NCBI GenBank assembly: GCA_047495785.1
Contig: JBLDXI010000024.1
Span: 2,046,001 to 2,110,000 of the forward strand
DNA length: 64,000 nucleotides
Direction of reading: 5' to 3'
From: Lepidodermella squamata
Taxonomy: Eukaryota > Gastrotricha
Part shown: positions 40,295 to 50,713 of the stretch, piece after piece
How positions within the stretch are numbered: the first letter of the stretch is position 1
How the letters are laid out: each line of letters starts with the position of its first letter
Translations under genes and position numbers: made by a program
Notes under the pieces: generated by a model
Told to the model about the DNA's origin: nothing
Databases searched by the model: none
Seen by the model: the letters and a program-made list of their open reading frames with translations, nothing else

Positions 40295-41786
40295 TCACTC
40301 TGTAAGTCTCTGCAGCTTCTTGGCGTAGTCATAGATCTCGCAGAAAATACAATTTTCCGCCATACTATCCCTTCGAGCTTTCCCGTCGTTCAGCAGAGCT
40401 CCCCGAACAATGGCCGCCAGCTTGAATGGGTGACCAAAAAGATACTGCTTTGCATCATAAACATCGAGTATAGACTTTCGACCAAGACTACCGTCCGCTC
40501 GCTGTGTAAATGCAACATTTTGCGAGGCTGATTATAAAAAATACAAGTTTACTATGAAATATTGAGCCCATCCTAGATTGTTGATGATCCCAGACGAATT
40601 CAAAGGCCGACAGCCGTGGAAAGCTGTAGGCACTGCTATCTCAGCGAAGACACTGTGATTATAGTTCATTTCGAATATCGGCAATATATGGTCAAAATCC
40701 TTCTTCGCCAGGTAAAAAATATCGGCCAATCCACCGAAAACTCTTCGCGCCCCATTCGAATTGACCAACAGATTTTGATAACAGTGAAGCTTTACTGATT
40801 CATTCGACAACTTCAGTTCCTGGAGTAGGGCTTGTTTTGAAATTATTTCAAGAATAAGCACTCATTGTTACCTGGTAAAATGCCGCTACTTGGTTCTTGT
40901 AATTCCCCGAGTAGATTCCCCAAGGAGTAGCTTGAATGCATTCCCCTGATTCAAGCGGACCCGTAAGTCTGTCACCGAAATAAATTTGAGTTTCATTGTT
41001 GCAGCTTTTTAAACTTGAAATGTCATAGGCTATCATCCATGGCATGACATAACTAATTCCTGGGTACATGTCGAAATGTGTCGGATAAAGTAGATGCCAT
41101 ACATTGAACACGACGTCATCTTGGATTAGCCAGATTCCGTCTAATTGCTCATATAAATCAGGTCTCTGACTCCTAATACCATCGACTGCTAAATTCAGGC
41201 AGTAATAGATCCATTCGCCATGCTCAGGCATCAGTTCTCTCCGGCCTCCGGTATGGTCAATGTAAAGTCGTGAGAGAAAGTCAGCAATCTTCACTGGCCA
41301 CATTGATGCGATCGATTCATAAAATTTTCTGCTCGGCTTCGATATGCCACAAAATCGAACGTCGGCGAAAAAAGTGCCGTATAAAGCGAGTAAAACCGGC
41401 GCGATGTAGTAGTGGCTTGCCCAATTGAACGTGAAAACTATCGCACTGTTGCGGCTCAATCTTTTAGCATTTTCCTTTGCAGCTATCATATGCTCGAGGC
41501 TTGTAATCGGTGGCGGGATGTGTTGCGGCTTAAGAGCACAGTCTTTGAAGGGCATGTAGCTTTTGCTGCATATACTACGTTGAATGATACTGTCGGCCAT
41601 TGAAGCGATCTGGTCCAACTCCAACTTGTGCGGATCTTCCCGCATCGAACTTCTCCGATGGCTTTCGACTTCTTTTATGGCTGAAAACGATTGGAAACGA
41701 TAAATGAAAAAGGTAGGGATTATGAACAAAGAACAGAGGAAGAACAGGCCGGTGAATAAATTTACGATTTTCATGTTCGGATTCAA
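40295..41786 (-). CDS. Putative membrane glycosyltransferase, family B, intact
   Basis: Three exons (40872-41786, 40553-40819, 40295-40501) with introns of 52 and 51 nt, both phase 0, give 462 aa. One N-terminal membrane segment (about residues 8-27) implies a type II Golgi protein. The lumenal part has SAIVFTFNWASHYY, FADVRFCG and IWLIQDDVVFN, where QDD could be a DXD-like site, then FGGLADIFYLAKKDF and a late FGHPFK. Two dead relatives at 6022-9614 and 37172-39514 keep the same introns. I infer a sugar-transferase-like fold from topology and these blocks. I cannot assign a CAZy family or substrate. It is head-to-tail with the receptor gene upstream (42397). Confidence 0.72.
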
Positions 41787-42396
41787 ACTATAGATATCTA
41801 GATTTAAACTGTAAAAGATGGCTGAATCCTCGCAGTGAACCTAAGCCAATCGTGCCAGGTGAATCCGCTGGTGTCTCGTTCCTCATTCCTATCATTCTTG
41901 AACGACGCGTAGCAACATTGTGATCCTGTTTCATTAATTATGCAAATTTTGTGTGAAAAACAATTATTTTTCCAGGGACATTTTGCGTGCAAAAGTTTCT
42001 TGTTTCCGGTTTTATGAAAAGTTTGCATAATTCATGAAACAAGATCAACATGTTGCTAAGGCTAGTATCTGGCTAGTTGTAAACGCCTACCACCAGAGAT
42101 TTGTCATGCATTATTTACTTTTTTGTATAGCATTGCACCGCTCAGCAAGGGCAGTTTGATGCTCGATAATAAAGAATATCACAGATGACTTTCACAGATA
42201 GACCAATGACAAAATAATTCGGTTTTATCCTCGTTGGGCGAACTTGAACACTGTTTCATGGTGCGGCTTAATTTATTTGGAGTAAACAGTGCTTAAAATT
42301 TAAAGATCGTTTATCATTCAAAGGTATAAACAATGGCTGTTTTTACTTTTGATCTTCTTCAAGGTAAACATAAGGATCTCCTGTGCCAGGAATCTC
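41787..42396. other. Intergenic stretch
   Basis: Between two minus-strand genes; nothing recognisable apart from expected UTR and promoter DNA. Confidence 0.5.
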
Positions 42397-44811
42397 TTAC
42401 TTTTCCAGTGAATGAAAGTAGCTCGTGCTTTGAACTTTGCTGATTGATCCAGCGGTTTGAATCTGCGAGCCTTCAACCCCACGTTGCGATTGCTGACTCC
42501 TGATACTTCGCGTCATTTGACTTCGAACGTTTACGTAGGCTTTCTGCAGGTTTTCCTTTAACGTCATGTAATAGAAAACCGCGCCAACCGCCATTGACTC
42601 AAGCAACATTGCGACAGCCGCTGTCAAAGACCGAACTACACTCGTCTGAACGATGAATTCGACGGCAATTGTAGCGAAGAAAAGCGACGATATTATGATA
42701 ACGCAGATTTGGCACAGCCGAACGTCACGGTATCGACTTGAAGCCACGCGACTTTTCAACTTCAGGGCAGCGTAAATTCCCAGCATTATCGGCAGGGTGT
42801 TTACAGCTAAAAGAGCGCCAACCCATGAAAGGTAGTTCTCGCTAACGCAGGTAACACCCCACTCTCTTAGGTAAGTATCACTTTTGGGTATGTAAGTCGG
42901 CTTGGGGTTCATCTGGCCTTCAATCAACTCAAGCGGATCAACATTCAACCAGGTAGCTAAAATGATGCAAGTCGTGCAAAAAAATAGGAAAGTAGGGACC
43001 AGGAATCGGGTGTTGTTCCTATCAGCTTCAGGAGGTTGTCTAAGGGTTCCATTGGCTACTGCAGTAACCCTCAGCGCGAATTGCCTGGCAATATAACGGT
43101 GGGCGAAGAAAAGTCGAAGCCCAATGCAGGAATTTACGATGCTGACCCCAAGAACTGATAGGACGACTTGGATCGTGCAAATACTAGCACTCATCATACC
43201 ATTGGTAACAGCTAAAGATGCCGCCGCTGCGTCAAGTAGGATGCATCCTACGGTAAGGATGACCTTGGTCCATTTCAAGCCCGACTTTGCTTGGGTAAGT
43301 TTATCCAGGGTGATAGAATTGCTCGTAAAACTTATTTGGAGTAGAGTTAGTCCTCCGGAAATCGCAGCTATCGTTCCAAACGCCTTCATAGAAACTTCCA
43401 CTGTGATATTGGCGTGAATTGCCGTGTCTCTCGGTAGAATTAGGGGGGATCTATCCACAAGCTCGACGTAGTAGTTGTTGGGATCTGTGGCGGTTGCATT
43501 TTCACGGCAAATGACTCGATGACTTATGAAAAGTCCGCGAGATCTAGAGTATCTCGTAACCAACTGCGCTTCATTATCAAACTCCCCGCGGCTTGAGTAG
43601 AAGAACTTGCCGTGGCGTAGATTTCGAAAATTAATCCGGTACGCACTCTCATTAGCAACGAGCATTATCTCCCGCGATCTTGTGCGGTAATCCCTGAGGG
43701 TCAAATTTCGCTTCGCCAACACGTTTTCAGTGTCATTCAGCGTCACCAATGTCTGGAGAGCCCTGTCATAACAGAGATGTCGGAAGTCGTAGTCCGGAGT
43801 TCGCGAAAAGTTAGTATATTGATCGAAAGCTGCTTCGAACTCCTCTCGAGTATGTCCTAATGTAGTTCGCCCAGCAACCGGATTCAGCCCGTCGAATGGG
43901 GATCCGACAAACATTGACTGCTCGTACTGAGTGATGATGATCTCCCTGGTACAGCCAGGGAAGATGACCGGGTCCAAATTCGTAGGGTTATTGAATGTCA
44001 AGAGTTGGAAAACGAAAAAGTACTTCGGGCCTGTGATGCCGAATTTGTAGGCCTGGCATAAAAATCTCAAACCCGCGAGCCCTTCGGCAGACTCGAACGC
44101 GAATATTCGGATATCTGCCTCTTTTAGCACAGCCATCGTATCGTCGTTGTAGTCCGGGCTAGCCTCGAAAGCTGCCATATCAAAGCCGAAATTAGCCGCA
44201 ATGTTGTAGGAAATTGAAGCAGTTTCGAAATTGAACGGGTTTGTGTTCATATTCATAAGTACCGCAATTCTTCGCCAGGGTGTTTGAGTTTTCAAGAAAT
44301 GGAGCCTGGCGTATAGGGGTAGCTCAGCCGGACTCCTGGTTCGGTAGAAGGTCGGGTATCGATCTCGCCTCGCCGTTTGGGATGGGATGGTGCAAGACCC
44401 AGTAATCGCGACCATGTCTACATGCTGGGCAGCTCTTCCCCATGCAACACAGCCCAGTGTTAGTAAGGGGCCCATTCCTATTGGCGACTGGTACATCTCA
44501 GTTTGTTCGGACATTGCTCGGACGTAGCGGATGCCTTTCGATATCGACAAGCCCCCAGCGGCACTTTCATCTTCGTAAACGACTTCTACGTGGTAGTCCT
44601 TCATCAAATCATCTCGTTGGTTGACCTCATCGACTACCATTTGCTGGGCAGCCTTGCATAACTGATTGTTTCGAGGTTCATAACCCGTGAATGCGTTCAG
44701 TGAAAGAATGCTGAGCCTGTACGGCTTTTTTGATGCAGCGAGACCAACTAATGCAAAAAAGAGCAAGAAAAACTTCATTTTTGAAAAGTTTCGAATGAAC
44801 CGATTGGCCAA
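42397..44811 (-). CDS. Class C GPCR, GABA-B receptor-like, intronless
   Basis: A single open frame of 804 aa. The better start may be the second ATG (44778, residue 12), which begins a clean signal peptide MKFFLLFFALVGLAASKK. Residues about 30-380 form a periplasmic-binding-like (ANF receptor) domain with LSLNAFTGY, GPLLTLGC and YPTFYRTRSPAE. No cysteine-rich linker follows, as in GABA-B and unlike glutamate or calcium-sensing receptors. Seven hydrophobic helices lie at about 480-760, with cysteines in helix 3 and loop 2. A short tail follows without an obvious coiled coil, unlike vertebrate GABA-B subunits. Its ligand is unknown. Absence of introns in a large receptor gene is unusual and could reflect retroposition. 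Confidence 0.85.
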   Translation of the reverse strand: MANRFIRNFSKMKFFLLFFALVGLAASKKPYRLSILSLNAFTGYEPRNNQLCKAAQQMVVDEVNQRDDLMKDYHVEVVYEDESAAGGLSISKGIRYVRAMSEQTEMYQSPIGMGPLLTLGCVAWGRAAQHVDMVAITGSCTIPSQTARRDRYPTFYRTRSPAELPLYARLHFLKTQTPWRRIAVLMNMNTNPFNFETASISYNIAANFGFDMAAFEASPDYNDDTMAVLKEADIRIFAFESAEGLAGLRFLCQAYKFGITGPKYFFVFQLLTFNNPTNLDPVIFPGCTREIIITQYEQSMFVGSPFDGLNPVAGRTTLGHTREEFEAAFDQYTNFSRTPDYDFRHLCYDRALQTLVTLNDTENVLAKRNLTLRDYRTRSREIMLVANESAYRINFRNLRHGKFFYSSRGEFDNEAQLVTRYSRSRGLFISHRVICRENATATDPNNYYVELVDRSPLILPRDTAIHANITVEVSMKAFGTIAAISGGLTLLQISFTSNSITLDKLTQAKSGLKWTKVILTVGCILLDAAAASLAVTNGMMSASICTIQVVLSVLGVSIVNSCIGLRLFFAHRYIARQFALRVTAVANGTLRQPPEADRNNTRFLVPTFLFFCTTCIILATWLNVDPLELIEGQMNPKPTYIPKSDTYLREWGVTCVSENYLSWVGALLAVNTLPIMLGIYAALKLKSRVASSRYRDVRLCQICVIIISSLFFATIAVEFIVQTSVVRSLTAAVAMLLESMAVGAVFYYMTLKENLQKAYVNVRSQMTRSIRSQQSQRGVEGSQIQTAGSISKVQSTSYFHSLEK

Positions 44812-45641
44812 TGAGCTCGCCCAACTTGTTAGTAAGACTAATCAAACATATTGCTCCTACGTGCCTAGCCAATACCAATTAGCCGTAAAGTAAAAGCATA
44901 GGTAAACAGGATAAAAAGGTAGGGATTTTATGAACGAGTACCGCCCCCAAAGATTGCTTATTTGGATTCCTGTTTGAAACTGCACTCCTTTGAATTAAGG
45001 TTCAAGCGTGAATCAGCACATTCGTTTAACCGAAATGATATCAATCAGTCTTAACAGCGTCGCTGGTCAAAATGTACAAGTTAACAAGCATTTCTAAATA
45101 GAGACAGCCGACAATCACGCATGCATTTTGTCCCAAAAGCTACTCCTATCGTTCGTAATTTTAATTCCATAAATTCTATCTTGGTGTAAAATGAACTCAT
45201 GGAACCGAATGTACCTAAAATGTCACTTTTCTTTTATCATTGAGAACATAGTGATCACAAACATTCTCTATGTCTTATATCAATATTCTCTCTATTTGCT
45301 CACCATGAAGCCGTAGTAAACCGAAGAACCAATGTTCAAGCTTCATGCTTCATGCAAAGTTTATTTATACACTGCTAAAAAATGAATGAAGCTATGTTAA
45401 CCTAATATTGTTATTTAGATTTACCCAGTGTTGTGTTGATGAAATATACAGCCAGTTAAGTAGTAATATAGTAAAAAATGCGGGAAATTAGTGTGCATTC
45501 ATTATTTTCTCACGTTAAGGGTGACATAGCACTTGAGACACAAAGATTTAGCATAGTTTACAAGAGGGCTAACGTAAGATTAATACTCATACGTGTCGCA
45601 TGATGCTTCCTCTACACAGGTAACAACTGATCATCCGCTTA
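44812..45641. other. Divergent intergenic region
   Basis: Lies between the receptor (minus) and the GT32-type gene (plus) and should hold both promoters. I see no clear TATA box or repeat. Confidence 0.45.
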
Positions 45642-46826
45642 ATGCTCTTCCAGCATCAAATAAAAGGACGGCGGAATGGATGCAATAAACGCACTTACAT
45701 CTCTATGCTGGCTGTTATTACTTCATTAACTATCTTTACAATGGTGATCAATACAGAATCTGTACATACTTTTTTCACTGGAGCCGCTAAGGTGACAACA
45801 TGGAGCGAACAGGAAATCATGGCCAGCAAGGAACTCATCTTGAAAATGTTAATTCCACGAGCACCTCCCCCTGTCAATATTACAATAGACGATCTTGTGA
45901 AGAATAGCTCAATAGGGTATAACCACTTGCTCAATTATCGGAGAACAAGTGAACATTTTCTTAAACTCGATCGAGCTATACGTCAGCATTTAGCGGCTTC
46001 AACAACAGCAATACCTAAGATTCTTCATCAAACGTGGAAAAACCTGACTTTACCCCATAATTACGAAAACTACCGCCAATCGTGGTTGAAAACACATGTC
46101 AACGGCTGGTTGCATCATTTATGGACGGATGAAGAGAACATGGAGTTAGTTCGGCGTTATTATTCCTGGCTGTTGCCAATCTACGAAAATTTCCCCGTCG
46201 GAATCATGCGGGCTGATCTTATTCGCTACATTTACATGCATCGCTACGGCGGAATCTACGCCGATCTTGATATGGAACCAATTCGGCCGCTGGATTTTCT
46301 AATCGATAAAGCTGAATTTCCAGTTATTTTAGGCTATATGTCGAAAGCAAGTCCAGATCAGCATAACATCCCAGCGAGTTTTACCATCTCCGAGCCCGGT
46401 CATATGTTATGGTCGATGGTATTCGCTACAATCATGGGTAACATTAAAAAATACCCCGTCAATACTCGGCCGGAATATGTGACCGGCCCTTATGCATTTC
46501 ACAAATCAATCGTAAACTATCTCAACATTAGCCCGTATTACAACGATACTCAATCGCCAAAGGAAGCTTTGGGTAACGTAACAGAGATACTTGGCGATCT
46601 GCAAATTCTGAAGCCTGGACTGATCTACCCATACCATTGGATGCTTCGCGATTCAGATATAGGAATGGTTTGCTCTGCCGAGTCGATACTTCACGACCCT
46701 ATTACATGCAAGAACGGCTTTGCAGACGCGTATACAATTCAGTATTCTGGCTATTCTTGGAAGAAGGAATGGGAAAGTTACATAGGCGTCAATTTCAAAG
46801 GCTTTCATAATGTAGCAAAAGATTAA
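45642..46826 (+). CDS. GT32-type glycosyltransferase (Gly_transf_sug, DXD)
   Basis: Intronless, 394 aa. A membrane anchor at about residues 19-37 gives type II topology. Residues 124-133 (IPKILHQTWK) and 189-212 (RADLIRYIYMHRYGGIYADL then D) are the signatures of the DXD sugar-binding family that includes fungal OCH1/SUR1-like mannosyltransferases and animal A4GALT. The DLD at 208-210 is the metal site. Asn-X-Ser/Thr sites occur in the lumenal part. It would act in the Golgi on glycoproteins or glycolipids. It ends only 8 bp from the end of the convergent RING-NHL gene. Lack of introns allows, but does not prove, horizontal origin. Confidence 0.88.
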   Translation: MLFQHQIKGRRNGCNKRTYISMLAVITSLTIFTMVINTESVHTFFTGAAKVTTWSEQEIMASKELILKMLIPRAPPPVNITIDDLVKNSSIGYNHLLNYRRTSEHFLKLDRAIRQHLAASTTAIPKILHQTWKNLTLPHNYENYRQSWLKTHVNGWLHHLWTDEENMELVRRYYSWLLPIYENFPVGIMRADLIRYIYMHRYGGIYADLDMEPIRPLDFLIDKAEFPVILGYMSKASPDQHNIPASFTISEPGHMLWSMVFATIMGNIKKYPVNTRPEYVTGPYAFHKSIVNYLNISPYYNDTQSPKEALGNVTEILGDLQILKPGLIYPYHWMLRDSDIGMVCSAESILHDPITCKNGFADAYTIQYSGYSWKKEWESYIGVNFKGFHNVAKD

Positions 46827-46834
46827 TATTGTCA

Positions 46835-48354
46835 TCAACGTTTGAAAATTACAAGATCATGATTGAATAAACCAGAAATAGCAAAGGGTGCTGTTTTGCC
46901 TTCAATAATAGCAATTGTAGACGGTTGTGCCTCCAAATTATCAGACGACCAAACAGCCTTTGACAACCAAGATCGCGCTGAGTTACGGGTGAATTTAAAA
47001 ACATGAATCTTATGCCCTTCATAATCGCAAACAAACAAGTTCCCGTGGGAGTCGAAAACCAAATCGCGAGGTTTGTTGGCCTTCATCTCATGATTCGGCG
47101 GCTGGATTGCAAAAGCAATAATAGGGTTGTCGTAAATTCCGGCCAGATCAACGTCAGGATCTTCTTGGTTGACAACGATGAGCATCAAATTACTCTCCCA
47201 CATGTCTCCAATTGCTAGAATCGTTTGCGTGTTCTCGCCCTCAATAGCAGGCATGTTAAACACGGCGCAGTGAGAGACTCGTATTCTGATTTTTGAGGTG
47301 GATGAGCTGATGTAACCAGGGATGTTAGCTAGCTTTATCACATTGACGAGTTTCGCGCTTGGGGTTGTGAGACCATTTTCATCGGGTTTAGACTCGTCGA
47401 TCTTCCATACAGTGACATCGGAACAATCGGCATGGCATGCATAGATGAGGCGCCTTTCGCTGTCGACAGAAATTCCGAGAAAAACACGCGGCCTTTCGAA
47501 ATCCTGCAGCTGTAAGCCACCTCGCCAATTCGAAAGCGGGAATAGTTTCGCTCCTAGCGGCCAGCCGTTTGCTTCGATTTCATTCAGGCGAGACCAGAAG
47601 ATGCCCCTATCTCCGTTCAAACCAACGAGAACGAAATACAGGCAGTCATTTACGATGTCGTAGTCGGCGTGGAAAATGCCGAAAGCAGCGCTCGATTCGT
47701 TGAAAAACACCCGGCTCTTCCAACTCACTACAACATCAGTAGTCTCCACGTTCATTGCCTGCGAACAAGATTTATAGAAAATTTCTTTTATGAGCCAAAA
47801 ACTACCATTATTGTGCCATCGACGCAGACTGCTATCACGTTAGACTGGCTTTTCACTAGGATTTTCACAAAATTTGCACATGACTTGATCAGCTCGAAAG
47901 GTGTTTTGGTCCAAGTCAGACAATAAGCCGAATCAAGGGATGTTGCGAGTCGTTTGAATTGGGTCCATGCATTGCCCAGTTTTTTGTATTTCTTCCTGTC
48001 GTAGTCTTTTATGAGATCAGGCTGCCCCAGAATGTCAATTATTTGCTGAAGAACAAGATTATCCGCGAAAGCATCGATTCCTTTCGCTTGATCTACCGGG
48101 TTGCTCCTGCCACATTTTGGGCAGGAGATGTAAGGCACCATGAAAGTTACCTTACTGCCAACTGATACCGATTGCGACTCTGATAGAGGTGACGACAGTA
48201 ATTCGGCTAGGCAAGGCTGGCAAACAGAGTGTTGGCATTCCGGTAGCACTTTCGGCGACCTCAAAGCTTGACCACAGTGAGGACAGCCGATAGCCTTGCG
48301 ATAGTTTTTCTCACTAGTGCTATAATCGAGCTTAGCTATCGAGTTGAGAGACAT
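46835..48354 (-). CDS. RING-NHL (TRIM-NHL-like) protein
   Basis: Two exons, 47806-48354 and 46835-47758, joined across a 47-nt phase 0 intron, give 490 aa. A RING finger is formed by C24, C27, C40, H42, C45, C48, C78 and C81, with a long loop before the last pair. No B-box is visible. The C-terminal half is a beta-propeller-like region with NHL texture, for example NKPRDLVFDSHGNLFVCDYE followed by GHKIHVF. TRIM-NHL proteins are E3 ubiquitin ligases and RNA or protein regulators. The RING implies ligase activity here. Convergent with the GT32-type gene; divergent from the small secreted protein gene at 48838. Confidence 0.82.
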
Positions 48355-48755
48355 TTTATGTCAAAATAGGTCTTTAAGAAAAGAGTGAGAATAAGACGTA
48401 AGGAAACGCTACGTCATTCATATTTTAGATGGGTATAATTATTGATTTTCGATACAACACGTATACTCGAACTTCGAGTGCAACAATGACGCGCATTGGT
48501 GTCGCATTTACGCGCGACTGGAATCCTGCTGAAATTTGACGCCAATTAGGATTTGCTATAATTGGCTCTATTAATAGCCACAAAGTCGCATGACGCATCA
48601 AGGTTACCAGGTACATGACAGGTTTTGTCAAATCGCCAAGTTTATTCTTTTAAACTGTCCCTGCATCACTTTAAAATCAACTTAAATCCACACTTGAATT
48701 CCCGACTCGACACGCCCCCTTGTTATTCATAGTATTCAGATCGCTGCGACTAAGT

Positions 48756-48763
48756 TATAAAAT
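48756..48763 (+). promoter_or_regulatory. TATA box of small secreted gene 1
   Basis: TATAAAAT lies 82 bp before the ATG at 48838. About 26 bp further on is TTCAGTCGG, an initiator-like sequence. A matching pair occurs at 49466. Confidence 0.5.
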
Positions 48764-48837
48764 GTTTACCCACGTGGCTTCAGTCGGAAGCTATACAAAA
48801 TTTGTCTGAATTGATTACTAGAAGGGTGATATAAAGC

Positions 48838-49274
48838 ATGAGGGTTGCGCGGCTCGGCAAACATTTTCAAGTTTTTTCAATAAAACTTCAGTTTCTTAAT
48901 CTAATAGGGCCAATGGCATTCCTTGTCGTTTTGTCGCTACTCGCTACAACACTTGTCTTCGAATCTTGCGTCGGCAGTCCGACATCTCCGCTAAATCAAG
49001 CAGGTGAGTTAATCACTTTTGATTAGGATTAAATTGAGGTTTTTTGATTGTTTCAGAAGCTCAGTTGTGGAATGCAATCAGGCAGCGGGACTTTAAGTCT
49101 ATCGGCTCGCTAGTGCGAAGCATGGAACGTGGGAGTTTGCAGGCCAGATTCGAGAAATGCATTGAAATTTTCAAGTCGCCTCGGATTTGCGACGGCAACA
49201 CGACGTTTTACATGTGGGCGCAGAAGCTAGCCCGGAATATAGTTCATGGACAATCTGCTATTGCTAGCCAGTAG
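48838..49274 (+). CDS. Small secreted protein, C-x9-C/FYxWAQ family, member 1
   Basis: Two exons (48838-49003 and 49057-49274) with a 53-nt phase 1 intron give 127 aa. The hydrophobic stretch MAFLVVLSLLATTLVF (from residue 26) is a probable signal peptide. The second ATG there (48913) is a likelier start, giving about 102 aa. The mature part has a helix-like IRQRDFKSIGSLVR, then KCIEIFKSPRIC (C-x9-C), TTFYMWAQKLAR and a short tail. It shares this with the two genes downstream but lacks their second intron, whose position falls in the WA codon pair. Only two cysteines lie in the core, so one disulfide is likely. I know no named family with this signature. Confidence 0.72.
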
Positions 49275-49465
49275 ATCAATTCATTTCAATTCCTGAACTA
49301 CTTACTTATATCTGTATATCAATCATGAAAAGACAAATCAGCTTAGACAAAACGTCATGTCATTTTTTCAATTTTTTGGCAATGAAATAGCTATGTCGCT
49401 TTTAAAATCATCTTTCATCATTCATCGGTTGAGTTGTCTTCCGGACGTGGACAATTTTTGTATGC

Positions 49466-49473
49466 TATAAAAG
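49466..49473 (+). promoter_or_regulatory. TATA box of a possible small gene
   Basis: TATAAAAG is followed at about +26 by TTAGTCGG, the same spacing and core (AGTCGG) as at 48756. It lies 113 bp before the ATG at 49579. Confidence 0.4.
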
Positions 49474-49578
49474 GCTTCAATCCAATTAGTCGGCATTTGC
49501 TAAGAATCTAGCCGACATCATAAAAATGGACAAAACTATAAGACAATAATCAGCTTACAGATTCGGCCATTATTAATC

Positions 49579-49776
49579 ATGGTTTACCTTAATTCGGATC
49601 CAAAGGTGAGGATAACTACCGCAAAGCGGCGATTTCGTGATAAAGCTGCTTACAGGTCACCTGTCCAATTTTCCAATCCGCCGAATAATTGTAATGTAGG
49701 CGGCTTGTATTATTATGATAATCACGAATTCAGGCACATGTTTACTACAGATAATAATCAGTTCATCTATTATTAA
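49579..49776 (+). CDS. Possible small protein, unrecognised
   Basis: A frame of 65 codons with many Asn, Tyr, Arg and Phe residues (NNCNVGGLYYYDNHEF). It has no signal peptide and one cysteine. The only support is the TATA/initiator-like pair upstream. It might be chance. Confidence 0.3.
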   Translation: MVYLNSDPKVRITTAKRRFRDKAAYRSPVQFSNPPNNCNVGGLYYYDNHEFRHMFTTDNNQFIYY

Positions 49777-50713
49777 ACACGCTTAGGCCCCTACGCAATG
49801 CGTGACAAGGGGTACGATGCACCTCTTCAACCATCCAGGTGGTCATTTCCGAAATCAATGCTTAAATTAAATAAAAATGCCGGCACCATATTTTTTAATA
49901 TTTTACCAGAGAATAAATCGAGGCATTTGATTTTAAAATTTGAACAATTGTTTTTTTTCAAATCCTGGTGGTCGAATTTGTTCGAAAACAGTGATTTTCG
50001 ATAATCGATAAGTAGTGATCGATTTCTTTAATTTTACCGATATTTTAAACAAGGTCCCGACTCATTTTGTCCTACCATTTCTATTTTAAACCCACATTAC
50101 ATGAGATGTTTGGGTTATACTATAAAATTCCATACGTAGAGATCAGATTAGCCCGAAAGGAAACTGCTGCAGACATAATTCAGTACAAATTTATTTCACA
50201 TTTATTTCATTAAGGAGGAATTTTAATAATATTTGCTGCTAATTTGATCTCTATGAGTCCGTAATGGATAAACATTCCTTTCTCAGGTCATTTTTGATAG
50301 ATTTTAAATTTGTGGGGGCTTTTAATAGCAACAAAGGATTGATTGAATTTGGAAACACTTACATCGAATTAAGTCAATTTCAAGTTCAATTTTTTCAACT
50401 TGAACGAGAATGCAGTTCATACTATCAACACGTGACAAAGTGGCAAGGGCACAAAAATCTCTGCACAAATATCTGTGTGATTTTTCTGTCTGACTTAATG
50501 TTTACAGTCCATTGCTTCGCATGGCGGAGCACATCAAAACGTTTTTTCGTGCCGACAAATCGAATTAGCGAGCAATTACACCCGTCGACTTACTGTTGTT
50601 TTGTAGTTCTAAAATAGATCTGTCATTTAATTAGAGGCTGGCATTCATCTCGACCGCATCGACTCGTTCTATAGTTTGTTATATCCGTTTAACCATAAGA
50701 AGCTGAAACAATA
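49777..50713. other. Intergenic stretch
   Basis: Includes a 117-codon frame at 50264-50617 that has no signal peptide or family similarity I can see. I treat it as probable chance. No repeats noted. Confidence 0.4.

Noticed and set aside
50264-50617. 117-codon frame between two small secreted genes
   Set aside because: No signal peptide, no shared signature with the family and no upstream promoter-like sequence; left as probable chance.
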